Assembly (NCBI GenBank): GCA_963841965.1
Contig: CAWJES010000004.1
Span: 1-64,000 of the forward strand
Source: Palsa-459 sp963841965
Lineage (GTDB): Bacteria > Actinomycetota > Acidimicrobiia > Acidimicrobiales > RAAP-2
Length of the DNA stretch: 64,000 nt
Reading direction: 5' to 3'
In this document: positions 43,435 through 52,773 of the stretch, one piece after another
Layout of the letters: every line of letters starts with the position of its first letter
Position numbering within the stretch: position 1 is the stretch's first letter
Notes under the pieces: generated by a model
Database searches by the model: none
What the model saw: only the letters and a program-made list of their open reading frames with translations
What the model was told of the DNA's origin: nothing
Program-made: the position numbers and the translations under genes

Positions 43435-43477
43435 CCCTCGCCTGTCACCCGGCAATCGGCGGGCTCCAAGGCGAGGG
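43435..43477 (-). terminator. Inverted repeat between DUF2254 gene and SDR gene
   Basis: CCCTCGCCT (43435-43443) and AGGCGAGGG (43469-43477) form a perfect 9-bp stem separated by 25 bp that can itself fold. It lies downstream of the DUF2254 gene stop and upstream of the SDR start, both on the minus strand, so it may end the first transcript or act as an operator for the SDR gene. No U-tract. Confidence 0.45.
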
Positions 43478-43517
43478 GTCGTGCAGCCCATGGGTCGGAT
43501 GCTGACCCAGATCCGCG

Positions 43518-44924
43518 CTATCCGCCCACGATGGCCGACGTCGCGTGGAACTGGTCGTACCGCTGCTGGATGTCGTTGAGGTCCCGTGGATCGACGACCG
43601 AGTCGAGCGCCTCGGCCAGGATCATGTCCGCCTGGCGCGCGAGCACTTCGCGCTGATGGGAAGTGGTCGTCACCTCCACGACCGTCGTCAAGGAGTGGAG
43701 CAACCGGATGATGACCGCCGGCATGCCCCTCGACGACTGGCGGACCTTGTCGTACGACCGGTTCACCATCCTCGCGTACGAGGGATCCGAGGAGATGAGT
43801 CGGATGCGGCCGGCCCTGTCACGGTAGACGCCCTCCACGAGCACGCGGCCCGAGATCTGGCACAGCCCGGCGGACAGCCAGTCGATGCAGGTGAGTGCCG
43901 TGAAGGTGTCGTTGACCGCGGGAGAGAGCGCTCGGATCGCGATCTCCACGAGCTGGTCGATGGCGAAGACCGGATCCTGGATCAGGGTCCTGTGCGGGCC
44001 GACGACATGTCCCTTGTCCAGGGCGAGCGCGACCTGGCTGGCCGCACCGCGAGGCCAGACCCGCGCAAGGGGTCGACCGGCCACGATGAAGTGTCCTGGC
44101 CGGTAGTCGAGCCTGATGACGGCGTCGACCGTCGCCGCGATGTCGACGAGCTGGGCATACCCGACGTACTGCAGGTAGCCGCTCGCGTTCGCCGGCACCG
44201 CTCCACCCCGCTCGTCGATCTGGACGAGCAGGTCATCCAAAGCTGGGCCCGTCCCCGCGGCCGTTGGCACCGGTTCGTCGCCGACGTGCAGCGGGAACTC
44301 GGCATCGACCGCCTTCTCCAGGTCCTGGGCGATCCCTGCGATCACCTGCGGAAGCTGGATCAGTTTCGCGATGTGGTGGATGAAGTAGATGAGGACCGCC
44401 AGGTCGACCAGCAGCAGTGCCTCAGCGACCGAGATGGACAGGTGCGGAACGAAGTCGCCGTTCGCGTCGCTCGTGATCGATCCGAGCGCGAGCACCGAGT
44501 AGACGAACGTCGCGACGAACACGCCCAGGGTGAGCTGGCTGCCGAGGTCGCGTATGAACAGGCGCATCATCCGCGGCCCGAACTGCTGGGACGCGAGGGT
44601 CAGCGCAAGAATGGTGATGGAGAAGACCACCCCGACGACCGTGATCACAGCCGCGGCGATCGCAATCAGGACCTGCCGGCCCGCATCGGCACTGCCCGTT
44701 CGCAGCCAGAAGGGGAGATTGACGTGGTGGTGGTAGACGGCGACGTCGATCTCGAAGGTGGCGACGAAGAGCAGGACGGCTGCGACGACGAGGAGCGTCG
44801 GGACGACCCACAGCGTCGTTCGGAGGGCCTCCCACCTCCAGTTGGGCAGGTGATCGCTCATCTCCATGTCACGAGGCTGCGCTTCCGAGGTGCCTCGCAC
44901 GCGATGTGGCGGCGGTGTCGTCAT
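43518..44924 (-). CDS. DUF2254 integral membrane protein
   Basis: 468 residues. Helices at about 35-57, 78-103, 118-140 and 152-170 lie within a pattern typical of DUF2254 (VVFSITILALTLASQQFGPRMMRLFIRDLGSQLTLGVFVATFVYSVLAL). The C-terminal half is soluble, with AVDAEFPLHVGD, DPVFAIDQLVEIAIRALSPAVNDTFTALTCIDWL. Function unknown. The start may be ATG at 44924, 44867 or 44861; none has a good ribosome binding site. Confidence 0.87.
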   Translation of the reverse strand: MTTPPPHRVRGTSEAQPRDMEMSDHLPNWRWEALRTTLWVVPTLLVVAAVLLFVATFEIDVAVYHHHVNLPFWLRTGSADAGRQVLIAIAAAVITVVGVVFSITILALTLASQQFGPRMMRLFIRDLGSQLTLGVFVATFVYSVLALGSITSDANGDFVPHLSISVAEALLLVDLAVLIYFIHHIAKLIQLPQVIAGIAQDLEKAVDAEFPLHVGDEPVPTAAGTGPALDDLLVQIDERGGAVPANASGYLQYVGYAQLVDIAATVDAVIRLDYRPGHFIVAGRPLARVWPRGAASQVALALDKGHVVGPHRTLIQDPVFAIDQLVEIAIRALSPAVNDTFTALTCIDWLSAGLCQISGRVLVEGVYRDRAGRIRLISSDPSYARMVNRSYDKVRQSSRGMPAVIIRLLHSLTTVVEVTTTSHQREVLARQADMILAEALDSVVDPRDLNDIQQRYDQFHATSAIVGG

Positions 44925-45390
44925 GCGCGGGTACCCAGGGTCAATGACTGGTGCCCGAGCCGGTCGTGCGTCGGTTGCACGGTGCGCGCGAGCTCGAGGC
45001 GGAGGCGTGTGGGGTCAGGTGTCATGGGCATGGATATCCCTCGATGCCGACCAGTCTTCCCGGCTCACCTTGACTGCACCATGCTAGCCCAATCCCTCGG
45101 GGGATTCCCCCATGCTCCCTGTGCAACGGTGAACGCCGCGCGAGTGCGCACCGCGTCGCACGATGACACGGCGCCCATCGCGGGCTTGCCCGATCCAGCG
45201 ACGTCATCGACGCGCGCCAGCGAGCGCTTCGTTGCGACGCTCCAAATGGGTAGCGTTGCAGGACGATGCCCGCAGCACCGCCGCTGTCCCGACCATCGGC
45301 AATGCGATGTCCGGCAACGTCCGATCCGCGAAGTGCGCAACCCGAACGGTGTCCGACGCCGCCCGGCCGCACGGCTTCCTCCGCACCATC
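44925..45390. other. Intergenic stretch, no gene seen
   Basis: 466 bp between the divergent DUF2254 and GNAT genes. Open frames here have no family pattern and no ribosome binding site. A short self-complementary stretch (GGGGGATTCCCCC, 45099-45111) may be an operator. It must contain the promoters of both neighbours, but I cannot place them with confidence. Confidence 0.5.
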
Positions 45391-45990
45391 ATGACGGGAC
45401 CGCGTCCGCTCGCATCGCCTCTCCCACGGACGGTGGAGGGTCCGCGACTGGAGCTATTCATCTTCACGACGGGCCAGGTAGATCGGGTGCGCGAGGTCAT
45501 CGACACCTCCCGCCCGCATCTCGCCACCTTCCTCGGATGGGCGATCGTCCCAGCGAGCCGCGAGGACGACCTGCAACGTGCCGCCGATGGCGAGGTGAGG
45601 TGGCGAGAGGGTCGCGGAGCCCAGTACGTCATCTGCGAGGACGGGCAGGTCCGCGGGATGATCGGGCTGCACCGGCGCGGGGGGCCCGACGAGCTCGAGA
45701 TCGGGTACTGGCTCGCGGCGGACGCGACAGGGCGCGGGATCATGACCGAAGCGTGCACCATGGCCACGACAGCGGCATTCAGGTCCGCGGAGATCAACGC
45801 TGTCGAGATCACGCACGACATGAACAACCACCGCTCGGGGGCCGTGCCGGTACGGCTGGGGTTCCGCCGGGTCGGCGCGTTCACCTCGGTTGCCTTCACG
45901 ACACAGGACTCGAGAATCAATCTCCGGTGGCGCATGGAGCGGGCGGTGTGGACGGCACGAACCGGAACGAACAGGGTCGATGACTGCTGA
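45391..45990 (+). CDS. GNAT-family N-acetyltransferase (RimJ/RimL type), first of a pair
   Basis: 199 residues. The pattern is that of ribosomal-protein/small-molecule acetyltransferases: SRPHLATFLGWAIVP, GMIGLHRRGGPDELEIGYWLAADATGRGIMTEACTMATTAAF (acetyl-CoA loop GRGIM), NNHRSGAVPVRLGFRRVG. Substrate unknown. Start ATG at 45391 gives the normal domain length; upstream frame is not protein-like. Overlaps the next GNAT gene by 11 bp. Confidence 0.88.
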   Translation: MTGPRPLASPLPRTVEGPRLELFIFTTGQVDRVREVIDTSRPHLATFLGWAIVPASREDDLQRAADGEVRWREGRGAQYVICEDGQVRGMIGLHRRGGPDELEIGYWLAADATGRGIMTEACTMATTAAFRSAEINAVEITHDMNNHRSGAVPVRLGFRRVGAFTSVAFTTQDSRINLRWRMERAVWTARTGTNRVDDC

Positions 45991-46600
45991 TCCCCCTCCC
46001 GTCCCGCCCTCGCCTCGCTACACGGTTCCCCTGGGCAGCCCCCTGCCCGACCGCATCGAGGAGGAGGGATTCGCCCTCGAGCGCTGGCGCGTCGACGACG
46101 AGCCGACGCTCCGCGCGATCGTCGCGGCGAGCCTCGATCACCTTCGGCCCTTCTTGGGATGGGCCCACCTCGAGCCGATATCGGTCGACGACCGAGTCGC
46201 GCTCCTCACGCGCTGGGAGCAGGCGTGGCGCGATGCGTACGCCGCGTCGTACAAGATTCCCGATGACGACGGCGTCGCCTGCGGGACGGTCTCGATGTTC
46301 CGCGACGCGGGGCCCCAGACGCTCGAGATCGGCTACTGGATCACGCCCGGCGCCTCCGGGCGCGGTCGGGTGACGCGCGCGGCGCGTCTCCTCACATGCG
46401 CGGCATTCCAGTACCCGGAGGTCGACACGGTGCTCATCGGCCACGACGCGGCGAACGTGCGCAGCGGCGCAGTTCCCGCTCGCCTCGGCTTCAGGCGCGT
46501 GCGTGCGCGGACGCGGAAGCCCGAGGCGCCGGCGTGCGTCGGCATCTCGGTCCACTGGGAGGCGGGCCGCTGGTGGCGAGCTCCGGGCGCGTCGGCCTAG
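45980..46600 (+). CDS. GNAT-family N-acetyltransferase, second of a pair
   Basis: 206 residues, same architecture as the gene before it: LDHLRPFLGWAHLEP, TLEIGYWITPGASGRGRVTRAARLLTCAAF, NVRSGAVPARLGFRRVRA. The acetyl-CoA loop reads GRGRV. The shared SGAVPxRLGFRRV and overlapping arrangement suggest an old tandem duplication. ATG overlaps the stop of the first gene (ATGACTGCTGA). Ends overlapping the convergent msrA by 4 bp. Confidence 0.88.
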   Translation: MTADPPPVPPSPRYTVPLGSPLPDRIEEEGFALERWRVDDEPTLRAIVAASLDHLRPFLGWAHLEPISVDDRVALLTRWEQAWRDAYAASYKIPDDDGVACGTVSMFRDAGPQTLEIGYWITPGASGRGRVTRAARLLTCAAFQYPEVDTVLIGHDAANVRSGAVPARLGFRRVRARTRKPEAPACVGISVHWEAGRWWRAPGASA

Positions 46601-47250
46601 TCGCCAGCGGCGAAGACCCCGACGGGGCACGAGACGCCCGTGCCACCGAGCCCGCAGTAGCCCATTGGGTTCGCGGTCAGGTACTGCTGGTGGTAGCCCT
46701 CCGCGTAGTAGAAGGTCCCAGCGTCAGCGATCTCCGTCGTCGGAGCCGGGAGTCCCCGCTCTGCGAGCAGCTCCGCGTACGCCGACGTCGCCCTCGCAGC
46801 AAGTGCATGCTGGCGCTCAGACGTCGTGTAGATGGCGCTCCTGTACTGGGTGCCAACGTCGTTCCCCTGGCGGTAGCCCTGCGTCGGGTCATGCGACTCG
46901 AAGAACAGGGAGAGCAGTGCCTCGTACGACGTCGCCGTCGGATCGAAGACGACCATGACCGTCTCGGCGTGGCCTGTCCGTCCGGAGCACACCTCCTCGT
47001 AGGTCGGGTTCTGCGTGAAGCCACCCATGTAGCCGACGGCCGTCGTGCGGACTCCGGGTGCCTGGAAGAACTTGCGCTCCGCCCCCCAGAAGCAGCCGAG
47101 CGCGAAGTACGCCACCTCGAAGGGCTCGTCGAAGGGGGGCACGAGTGGCGCGTCCAGGGCGAGATGCCTCGCAGGAACCGGCATCGCGACCGGTCGCCCG
47201 GCGAGAGCATCGCGCTCGGAGACCATCTCTACTTGTCGGCGGGAAAACAT
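46597..47250 (-). CDS. msrA: Peptide methionine sulfoxide reductase MsrA
   Basis: 217 residues. Catalytic GCFWG (Cys53) with GAERKFF, RTTAVGYMGG, PTYEEVCSGRTGHAE and FFESHDPTQGYRQGNDVGTQYRSAIY, ending with YHQQYL and a resolving Cys in SCPVG. Reduces methionine-S-sulfoxide in proteins. ATG at 47250 follows CGAGGAGG. No MsrB domain. Confidence 0.96.
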   Translation of the reverse strand: MFSRRQVEMVSERDALAGRPVAMPVPARHLALDAPLVPPFDEPFEVAYFALGCFWGAERKFFQAPGVRTTAVGYMGGFTQNPTYEEVCSGRTGHAETVMVVFDPTATSYEALLSLFFESHDPTQGYRQGNDVGTQYRSAIYTTSERQHALAARATSAYAELLAERGLPAPTTEIADAGTFYYAEGYHQQYLTANPMGYCGLGGTGVSCPVGVFAAGD

Positions 47251-47267
47251 GCGGACCTCCTCGGAAG

Positions 47268-47299
47268 CGGTACGCGGTGCAGTCCCCCGGAGCGTACCG
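47268..47299 (-). terminator. Inverted repeat between MFS exporter and msrA
   Basis: CGGTACGC (47268-47275) and GCGTACCG (47292-47299) give an 8-bp perfect stem with a 16-nt spacer, between the MFS stop and the msrA ribosome binding site. Could terminate the MFS transcript or serve as an operator for msrA. Confidence 0.4.
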
Positions 47300-47302
47300 G
47301 CG

Positions 47303-48766
47303 TTACACCTTTGCCCGTCGCGACGGGACCAGCGCGGCGCACACGACCGCGGCGACCAACGGGACAGCGACGAGCGCCGCCACGGCGGACCGCGGGCCGC
47401 TCACCGAGTGGATGCCGCCGAGAACTGAGATGAGCACGGTCGTGATCGCGAGGCCGAGGGCCGTCCCGAGCGCCCGGACCATGTTCACGAGCGCCGATGC
47501 CGCTCCCCGGCCCGACGCCGGAACGTTCTCCATGATCGACGCATTGTTCATCGTGTTCGCCACCCCGAGTCCGATCCCCGCGACGAAGAGCGCTGCCGCG
47601 AGCGCCGCGAGGTCCGTGCACCGAGAGGCGACCGCGAGGCCGATCGCCGTGACGACGAATGCGATCGGCAGCATCACGCGCTCGGAGACGCGGCGGCGGA
47701 GCATGCCGGCGAAGGGTGCGACGACGGCAAGGCCCCCGGGCAGGGCCATCGTGATGAGCCCCGCAACGGTCGTGGAGTGGCCGAGGCCCTCGACGTAGAA
47801 CGGGGTGGCGACGAGGGCGCCGAAGAAGACGAGGTAAGTGAGCGTCGCGGTGGTCAGCCCTGTCGCGACGCGGCGGGTGCGGATGACGTCGAGCTCAAGC
47901 AGGGGGTTCCTCACCCGCCGCTCCCACGGCACGAGCGCGATCGAGGCCACGACCCCGAAGCCGAGCAGGATCGGGGCGGCGCCGCCCCATCCCGACTTGG
48001 CACCCTCGGTGAAGGACCCCACGATCCCCACGGACGCGACGGCCAGCAGCACGGCGCCGCCGAGGTCCAGTCGCACGGCAGGGCGCAAGTCGCGCGACCT
48101 CGGGATGAAGAAGACAGCTGCGGGGAACGCGAGCAGCGCGATGGGAACGGACGTGACGAACAGCCATCTCCAGGAGAGCCATGTGAGCACGATGCCGCCG
48201 ATGAACGGCCCGAGCGCGAGGCCCGCAGCCTGCGCTGTGCCCTGGATGCCCAGAGCCGTCGTCCGGTCCTTCGTGGGCACCGACGCCGTGACGAGCGCCA
48301 CCGAGTTCGCCTGGATCATCGCGATCCCGATCCCCTCGACCATCCTCGCAACCAGCAGCCAGGCGAAGGACTGCGCGAGGCCCGCGGCGACCGCGCCGGC
48401 AACGAAGACCACGAAGCCGTCGACGTACACACGCTTGCGCCCGAACATGTCCGCACGCCTTCCGAACGCAACGAGCGTTGCGACCGATGTCAGCAGTGAG
48501 GCCAGCCCCACCCAGATGACTGACGAGACTGGCACATCGAACGCACGGTGGAGCGTCGGGTAGGCGACGGTGACCATCCCCGTGTCGAGCTGGGACATGA
48601 AGGCCCCGAGGCAGACGGCTGCCACGGCGAGCCAGTGGGAGTTCGGATTCCGCCGAAGCCGAGCAGGCCTCGGGCGCTCCGGCCTCCCAGGCACCTCCGC
48701 CGGGACGCCCAGGTACTCGGGGTAGTCGCCGGCATCCACCCTCCAATCGTGGCATCCCGCGGTCAT
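47303..48766 (-). CDS. MFS exporter, DHA2-like
   Basis: 487 residues, about 14 transmembrane segments. MSQLDTGMVTVAYPTLHRAF in helix 1, GRRADMFGRKRVYVDG (motif A) and PFIGGIVLTWLSWRWLFVTSVP (motif C). The otherwise usual Asp-Gln-Thr-Ile of helix 1 is DTGMV. Substrate unknown, likely a small toxic compound. Its ATG at 48766 overlaps the region where the ABC ATPase gene begins on the other strand, so the two share a promoter region. Confidence 0.9.
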   Translation of the reverse strand: MTAGCHDWRVDAGDYPEYLGVPAEVPGRPERPRPARLRRNPNSHWLAVAAVCLGAFMSQLDTGMVTVAYPTLHRAFDVPVSSVIWVGLASLLTSVATLVAFGRRADMFGRKRVYVDGFVVFVAGAVAAGLAQSFAWLLVARMVEGIGIAMIQANSVALVTASVPTKDRTTALGIQGTAQAAGLALGPFIGGIVLTWLSWRWLFVTSVPIALLAFPAAVFFIPRSRDLRPAVRLDLGGAVLLAVASVGIVGSFTEGAKSGWGGAAPILLGFGVVASIALVPWERRVRNPLLELDVIRTRRVATGLTTATLTYLVFFGALVATPFYVEGLGHSTTVAGLITMALPGGLAVVAPFAGMLRRRVSERVMLPIAFVVTAIGLAVASRCTDLAALAAALFVAGIGLGVANTMNNASIMENVPASGRGAASALVNMVRALGTALGLAITTVLISVLGGIHSVSGPRSAVAALVAVPLVAAVVCAALVPSRRAKV

Positions 48767-48815
48767 GACCTCCGCTTACCCCGGGCTTATGTCGGCATGG
48801 AAGACTCCCCTGACG

Positions 48816-49718
48816 ATGATCGAAGCCAAGAATCTCTCGAAGCGCTACGGGTCGACCGTGGCGGTCAACGACCTGTCCTTCACCGTCAAGCCCGGAATCG
48901 TGACCGGCTTCCTCGGACCCAACGGCTCGGGGAAGTCGACGACGATGCGCATGATCATCGGGCTCGACCATCCGAACGGGGGTTCGGCCAGCATCAACGG
49001 GAAGCCGTATGCCTCGCTCAAGTGGCCGCTCCGCGAGGTCGGTGCGCTGCTCGAGGCGAAGGCGCTCCACCCCGGCAGGACCGCCCGCAACCACCTTCGC
49101 GCGCTGGCTGCGTCGAACAGAATCCCGAGGTCCCGCGTCGACGAGGTCCTCGAGCTCGTCGGCCTGGCCGGCGTCGCGTCGAAGCGCGCGGGCGGCTTCT
49201 CGCTCGGCATGGGCCAGCGGCTCGGCATCGCCGCCGCGATCCTGGGTGATCCCGGAATCCTCCTGTTCGACGAACCCGTCAACGGACTTGACCCTGAGGG
49301 CATCCAATGGGTCCGCGAGTTCCTTCGATCGCTTGCGAAGCAGGGTCGGACGGTCTTCGTGAGCTCCCACCTGATGAGCGAGATGTCCCAGACGGCCGAC
49401 CACGTGATCGTGATCGGGCGCGGCAAGCTGCTCGTCGACTCCAGCATGGACGAGATGGTCTCCAAGGCGGGGTCGAGCGTGCTCGTGCGATCGCCCGATG
49501 CGGACCGGCTCGCCGCCGCCATCCGCGACAGCGGCGGGATCGTCATGCAACTCGGCGACGGGGGACTGTCCGTGGCCGGCATCGAGGCGGCCCAGGTGGG
49601 CGAGCTCGCGGCCCGCGAGGGCGTCGTCCTGCACGAGCTCTCTCCGCAGCAGGCCTCCCTCGAGGAGGCGTTCATGGCGCTGACGAAGGACGACGTCGAG
49701 TTCGGCGGGTCGCTGTGA
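48816..49718 (+). CDS. ABC transporter ATP-binding protein (ABC-2 exporter type)
   Basis: 300 residues. Walker A GPNGSGKST, Q-loop-like region, signature FSLGMGQRL, Walker B ILLFDEPVNGLD and H-loop SSHLM; a C-terminal regulatory region ends SLEEAFMALT. This pattern belongs to the drug/antibiotic exporter (DrrA/YhcH-like) group. ATG at 48816 gives the usual MIEAKNLSKRYG start; ATG at 48789 is an alternative. Stop overlaps the permease GTG (GTGA). Confidence 0.93.
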   Translation: MIEAKNLSKRYGSTVAVNDLSFTVKPGIVTGFLGPNGSGKSTTMRMIIGLDHPNGGSASINGKPYASLKWPLREVGALLEAKALHPGRTARNHLRALAASNRIPRSRVDEVLELVGLAGVASKRAGGFSLGMGQRLGIAAAILGDPGILLFDEPVNGLDPEGIQWVREFLRSLAKQGRTVFVSSHLMSEMSQTADHVIVIGRGKLLVDSSMDEMVSKAGSSVLVRSPDADRLAAAIRDSGGIVMQLGDGGLSVAGIEAAQVGELAAREGVVLHELSPQQASLEEAFMALTKDDVEFGGSL

Positions 49719-50512
49719 CCGGCACGTCGCTCGTCCCATCGGTCTCGAGCGAATGGATCAAGTTCCGCTCCGTCCGCTCGACTGTCTACACGCTCCTCAC
49801 GACGTTCGTCCTGTGCGTGGGCTTCGGCGCGATCGCGACGTTCGCGACCCGCTCGCGGTGGGGCCAGGAGGGCTTCGTCGACAAGCTCACGTTCGATCCG
49901 ACGAGAACGAGCCTCGCAGGGTTCACCTTCGCCGAGATCGCCATCGGCGTGATCGGCGTCCTCATCGTCTCCTCCGAATACTCGTCCGGGTCGATCCGGA
50001 CCACACTCGCAGCGACTCCGCGTCGGATCAATGTGGCGCTCGCGAAGGCCATCGTGCTGTTCGTCACGACGATCGTGGTCGCCGAGCTGTGCTCGGTCAT
50101 CTCATTCCTTGTCGGCCAGGCGATCCTCAGCGGCAACGCGAGCATCCCGACTGCGTCCCTCTCCCAGTCTGACCCCCTGCGAGCCGTCCTCCTCGGCGGC
50201 TTCTCACTCGCGCTCTTGGCGCTGCTCGCGATGGGGATCACCCTGATGATCCGGCACACGGCTGGTTCGATCACGACCTATGTCGGCATCCTGCTGATCC
50301 TGTTCATCGTGGTCGCGCTGCTGCCGACGTCGTGGAACGTGCACATCTTCAAGTTCCTACCCGAGGTCCTCTCCGAATCGATGCGGTCCGCCACATCCCA
50401 GGGTTCGCAGTTCCACACGTTCACGCCGTGGGTCTCGACGGCAATCCTCGCCTGCTATGCCATCGCCGCGCTCATCGGCGGCGTCTTCATGCTGGTCCGA
50501 CGCGACGCCTGA
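49715..50512 (+). CDS. ABC-2 type permease
   Basis: 265 residues with six hydrophobic segments (about 22-44, 66-85, 110-135, 155-180, 184-203 and 235-256). SEWIKFRSVRSTVYTLL at the N-terminus and VLIVSSEYSSGSIRTTLAATPRR are typical of ABC-2 exporters partnered with the ATPase before it. GTG overlaps the ATPase stop. Substrate unknown; the neighbours are exporters as well. Confidence 0.9.
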   Translation: MTGTSLVPSVSSEWIKFRSVRSTVYTLLTTFVLCVGFGAIATFATRSRWGQEGFVDKLTFDPTRTSLAGFTFAEIAIGVIGVLIVSSEYSSGSIRTTLAATPRRINVALAKAIVLFVTTIVVAELCSVISFLVGQAILSGNASIPTASLSQSDPLRAVLLGGFSLALLALLAMGITLMIRHTAGSITTYVGILLILFIVVALLPTSWNVHIFKFLPEVLSESMRSATSQGSQFHTFTPWVSTAILACYAIAALIGGVFMLVRRDA

Positions 50513-50591
50513 ACCCTCGTCGATCGAGTGAGCCACTCGGCTCGGGACCTGACGACCCGGATGCGGAATTCTCGAGCGGTACGCTCCTCGG

Positions 50592-52763
50592 GTGCTTGAG
50601 CGCTGGACCCGCGGGGTCATCCGCTGGCGCCTCGCAGCAATCGGGTGCTGGATCGCACTGGCAGTGCTCGGCGGGCTCTGCTCCGCCGGTCTCCCCTCCC
50701 TGCTCTCGACGTCGCTGACGGTCCCTTCGACCAGCTCCGCGCAGGCCAACGCCATCCTCACCGGCCACTTCGGCGAGAACATCGAGGGCACGTTCACGGT
50801 GGTGCTCGCGAGCCCGGGCACGAACCCGTCGCCGGGTGCCCTCGACCAGCTGAACGAGCGCCTCCGCGCCGCGGCGCGCGTCGTGCCCGGTTCACGGGTC
50901 ACGTCCCTTCGGCCCGCTGCGGGCATCCTCTACGGGAACGTGGCAACCTCGCTCGATCTGCAGCAGGCCGCGCGGTTCACGGGGCCGCTGCGGCGGGCGC
51001 TGCGGGCAGCGGGGATCTCGGGCGCGCTCGTCACGGGGGCCCCCGCGCTGCAGAGCGACATCACCCCGATCCTCACCGACGACCTCCACCGCGGCGAGCT
51101 GTTCGCGCTGCTCGTGGCGCTGCTCGTCCTGCTGGCCGTGCTCGGACCCTCGGCGTCGCTCCTCGTCCCCTTCATCGTCGCCGCATGCACGATGTCGACG
51201 TCCCTCATCGTGATCTACCTCCTGGCCCACCGGTTCCTGATGGTCCTCTACGTGCCGAACGTGGTCGAGCTGATCGGCCTGGGCCTCGCCATCGACTACT
51301 CCCTCCTGATCGTGCACCGGTACCGAGAGGAGCTCACGGACGATGGCGTCCCGGTCCCTGATGCCATCGTCGGCACCATGGCGTCCGCCGGGCGAACCGT
51401 GCTCGTGTCGGGTGTCGCGGTCGCGCTCGGGCTCTCGGCGCTGCTCCTGGTCCCGGTCCCCTTCGTCCGCTCCCTCGGCTTCGCGGGCCTCGTCGTCCCC
51501 CTGGTCTCCATGGCCGCGGCAGTGACCCTCCAGCCCGCGCTGCTCTCGCTTCTCGGGCGCCGCGCGCAGGCCGCGACCTCGCGCGCGACGTCCGACCGGG
51601 CCCGAGGCGGCGCCCGAGCCATCTGGCCGCGGCTCGGGCGAGCCGTCACCCGCCGGCCGGTCGCCGTCGCCACCTGTTCGGTCCTCGTCCTCGTGATCGC
51701 CGCGACCTCGATCGCGTGGCTCCAGCTGACCCCGGGATCCGTGACGGCGATCCCCCAGGACATCGGGGCCGCGAAGGGCCTCGCGCTGCTGCGGAGCAGG
51801 GGCGGCCCGGGGATCATCACGCCCGTCGAGATCGTCGTCGCCACGAAGGCGCCCGGCGGGGCGATGCGGCCTTCCGTGTACGCCGCGACCATCCGACTCG
51901 CGACCGCGCTCTCGGAGGATCCCGAGGCGTTCATCGTCTCGGTGGGCACCGTGCCCCCATACGTCGACCCATCGCGGCGTTACGGGCAGATCGTCGTCAT
52001 CGGGCGCCATGACTTCGGTGACCGGCAGAGCCAGGAGCTGGTCGACCGCATCCGCTCGACCGAGATCCCCGCAGCACGCTTCCCCGCAGGGGTCGTGGTG
52101 TCCGTGGGGGGCGCCCCGGCGCAGGGCGTGGACTTCCTCAATCGGGTGTACGGCTCGCTCCCGTGGATCATCGCGCTCGTCCTCGCGCTGGCGTACCTCT
52201 GGCTGCTCCGCGCGTTCCGCTCGCTCCTGCTGCCCCTGATGGCGGTCCTGCTCGACCTGCTCTCGGTCGCCGCTGCCTACGGGCTGCTGGTGGTCGTGTT
52301 CCGCTTCGGCGTCGGCGCCGACGTGTTCGGCCTCTACCGCGTCTCGCAGATCGAGGGCTGGGTGCCCGTGTTCCTGTTCGCGATGCTCTTCGGACTCTCG
52401 ATGGACTACGAGGTCTTCTTCGTCTCACGGATGCGGGAGTCCTGGGACGCCGGCATGGACACGAAGGATTCCATCACCGACGGCCTCGCGCACACCGGCC
52501 GGGTCGTCAGCGCCGCGGCGCTCATCATGGTCGGAGCTCTCCTGGGGCTCGTGTTCGGCCGCATCGCGGGGCTCCAGGAGCTCGGCGTCGGCCTTGCGCT
52601 CGGCGTCCTGCTGGATGCGACGGTCGTGCGGGGCCTGCTCATGCCGAGCCTGATGGCCCTGTGCGGGCGATGGAACTGGTGGCTCCCCGTCCCCGTTGCC
52701 CGCGTGATGCTCACACGGCCATCGCCCCTCGCTGAGCGAGGGGCGATGGCCGTGGAACCTTGA
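50592..52763 (+). CDS. MMPL-family transporter 2
   Basis: 723 residues. Two six-helix units with the family motif as LAIDYSLLIVHRYREEL and LSMDYEVFFVSRMRESW; the first outside loop is about residues 38-170. Ends RWNWWLPVPVARVML, the usual MMPL C-terminus, then a short tail encoded by a 41-bp palindrome. GTG start at 50592 with no clear ribosome binding site, 79 bp after the ABC permease. Likely exports a lipid or hydrophobic compound. Confidence 0.9.
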   Translation: MLERWTRGVIRWRLAAIGCWIALAVLGGLCSAGLPSLLSTSLTVPSTSSAQANAILTGHFGENIEGTFTVVLASPGTNPSPGALDQLNERLRAAARVVPGSRVTSLRPAAGILYGNVATSLDLQQAARFTGPLRRALRAAGISGALVTGAPALQSDITPILTDDLHRGELFALLVALLVLLAVLGPSASLLVPFIVAACTMSTSLIVIYLLAHRFLMVLYVPNVVELIGLGLAIDYSLLIVHRYREELTDDGVPVPDAIVGTMASAGRTVLVSGVAVALGLSALLLVPVPFVRSLGFAGLVVPLVSMAAAVTLQPALLSLLGRRAQAATSRATSDRARGGARAIWPRLGRAVTRRPVAVATCSVLVLVIAATSIAWLQLTPGSVTAIPQDIGAAKGLALLRSRGGPGIITPVEIVVATKAPGGAMRPSVYAATIRLATALSEDPEAFIVSVGTVPPYVDPSRRYGQIVVIGRHDFGDRQSQELVDRIRSTEIPAARFPAGVVVSVGGAPAQGVDFLNRVYGSLPWIIALVLALAYLWLLRAFRSLLLPLMAVLLDLLSVAAAYGLLVVVFRFGVGADVFGLYRVSQIEGWVPVFLFAMLFGLSMDYEVFFVSRMRESWDAGMDTKDSITDGLAHTGRVVSAAALIMVGALLGLVFGRIAGLQELGVGLALGVLLDATVVRGLLMPSLMALCGRWNWWLPVPVARVMLTRPSPLAERGAMAVEP
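52714..52754. terminator. 41-bp perfect palindrome, bidirectional terminator
   Basis: Left arm 52714-52733 (CACGGCCATCGCCCCTCGCT) is matched perfectly by right arm 52735-52754 around a single G. RNA would fold into a long GC-rich hairpin in either direction. It sits between convergent genes, overlapping the last codons of the MMPL gene, and 20 bp before the stop of the secreted protein gene on the other strand. No U-tract, as is common for actinobacterial terminators. Confidence 0.8.
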
Positions 52764-52773
52764 ACTGGAACAG

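Noticed and set aside
40704..43505. A 933-residue plus-strand frame over the GH63-like and SDR genes
   Set aside because: Antisense shadow; both minus-strand genes have complete family motifs.
45022..45372. A 116-residue minus-strand frame in the DUF2254-GNAT gap
   Set aside because: Rich in Arg, Ser and Gly, no ribosome binding site and no family pattern.
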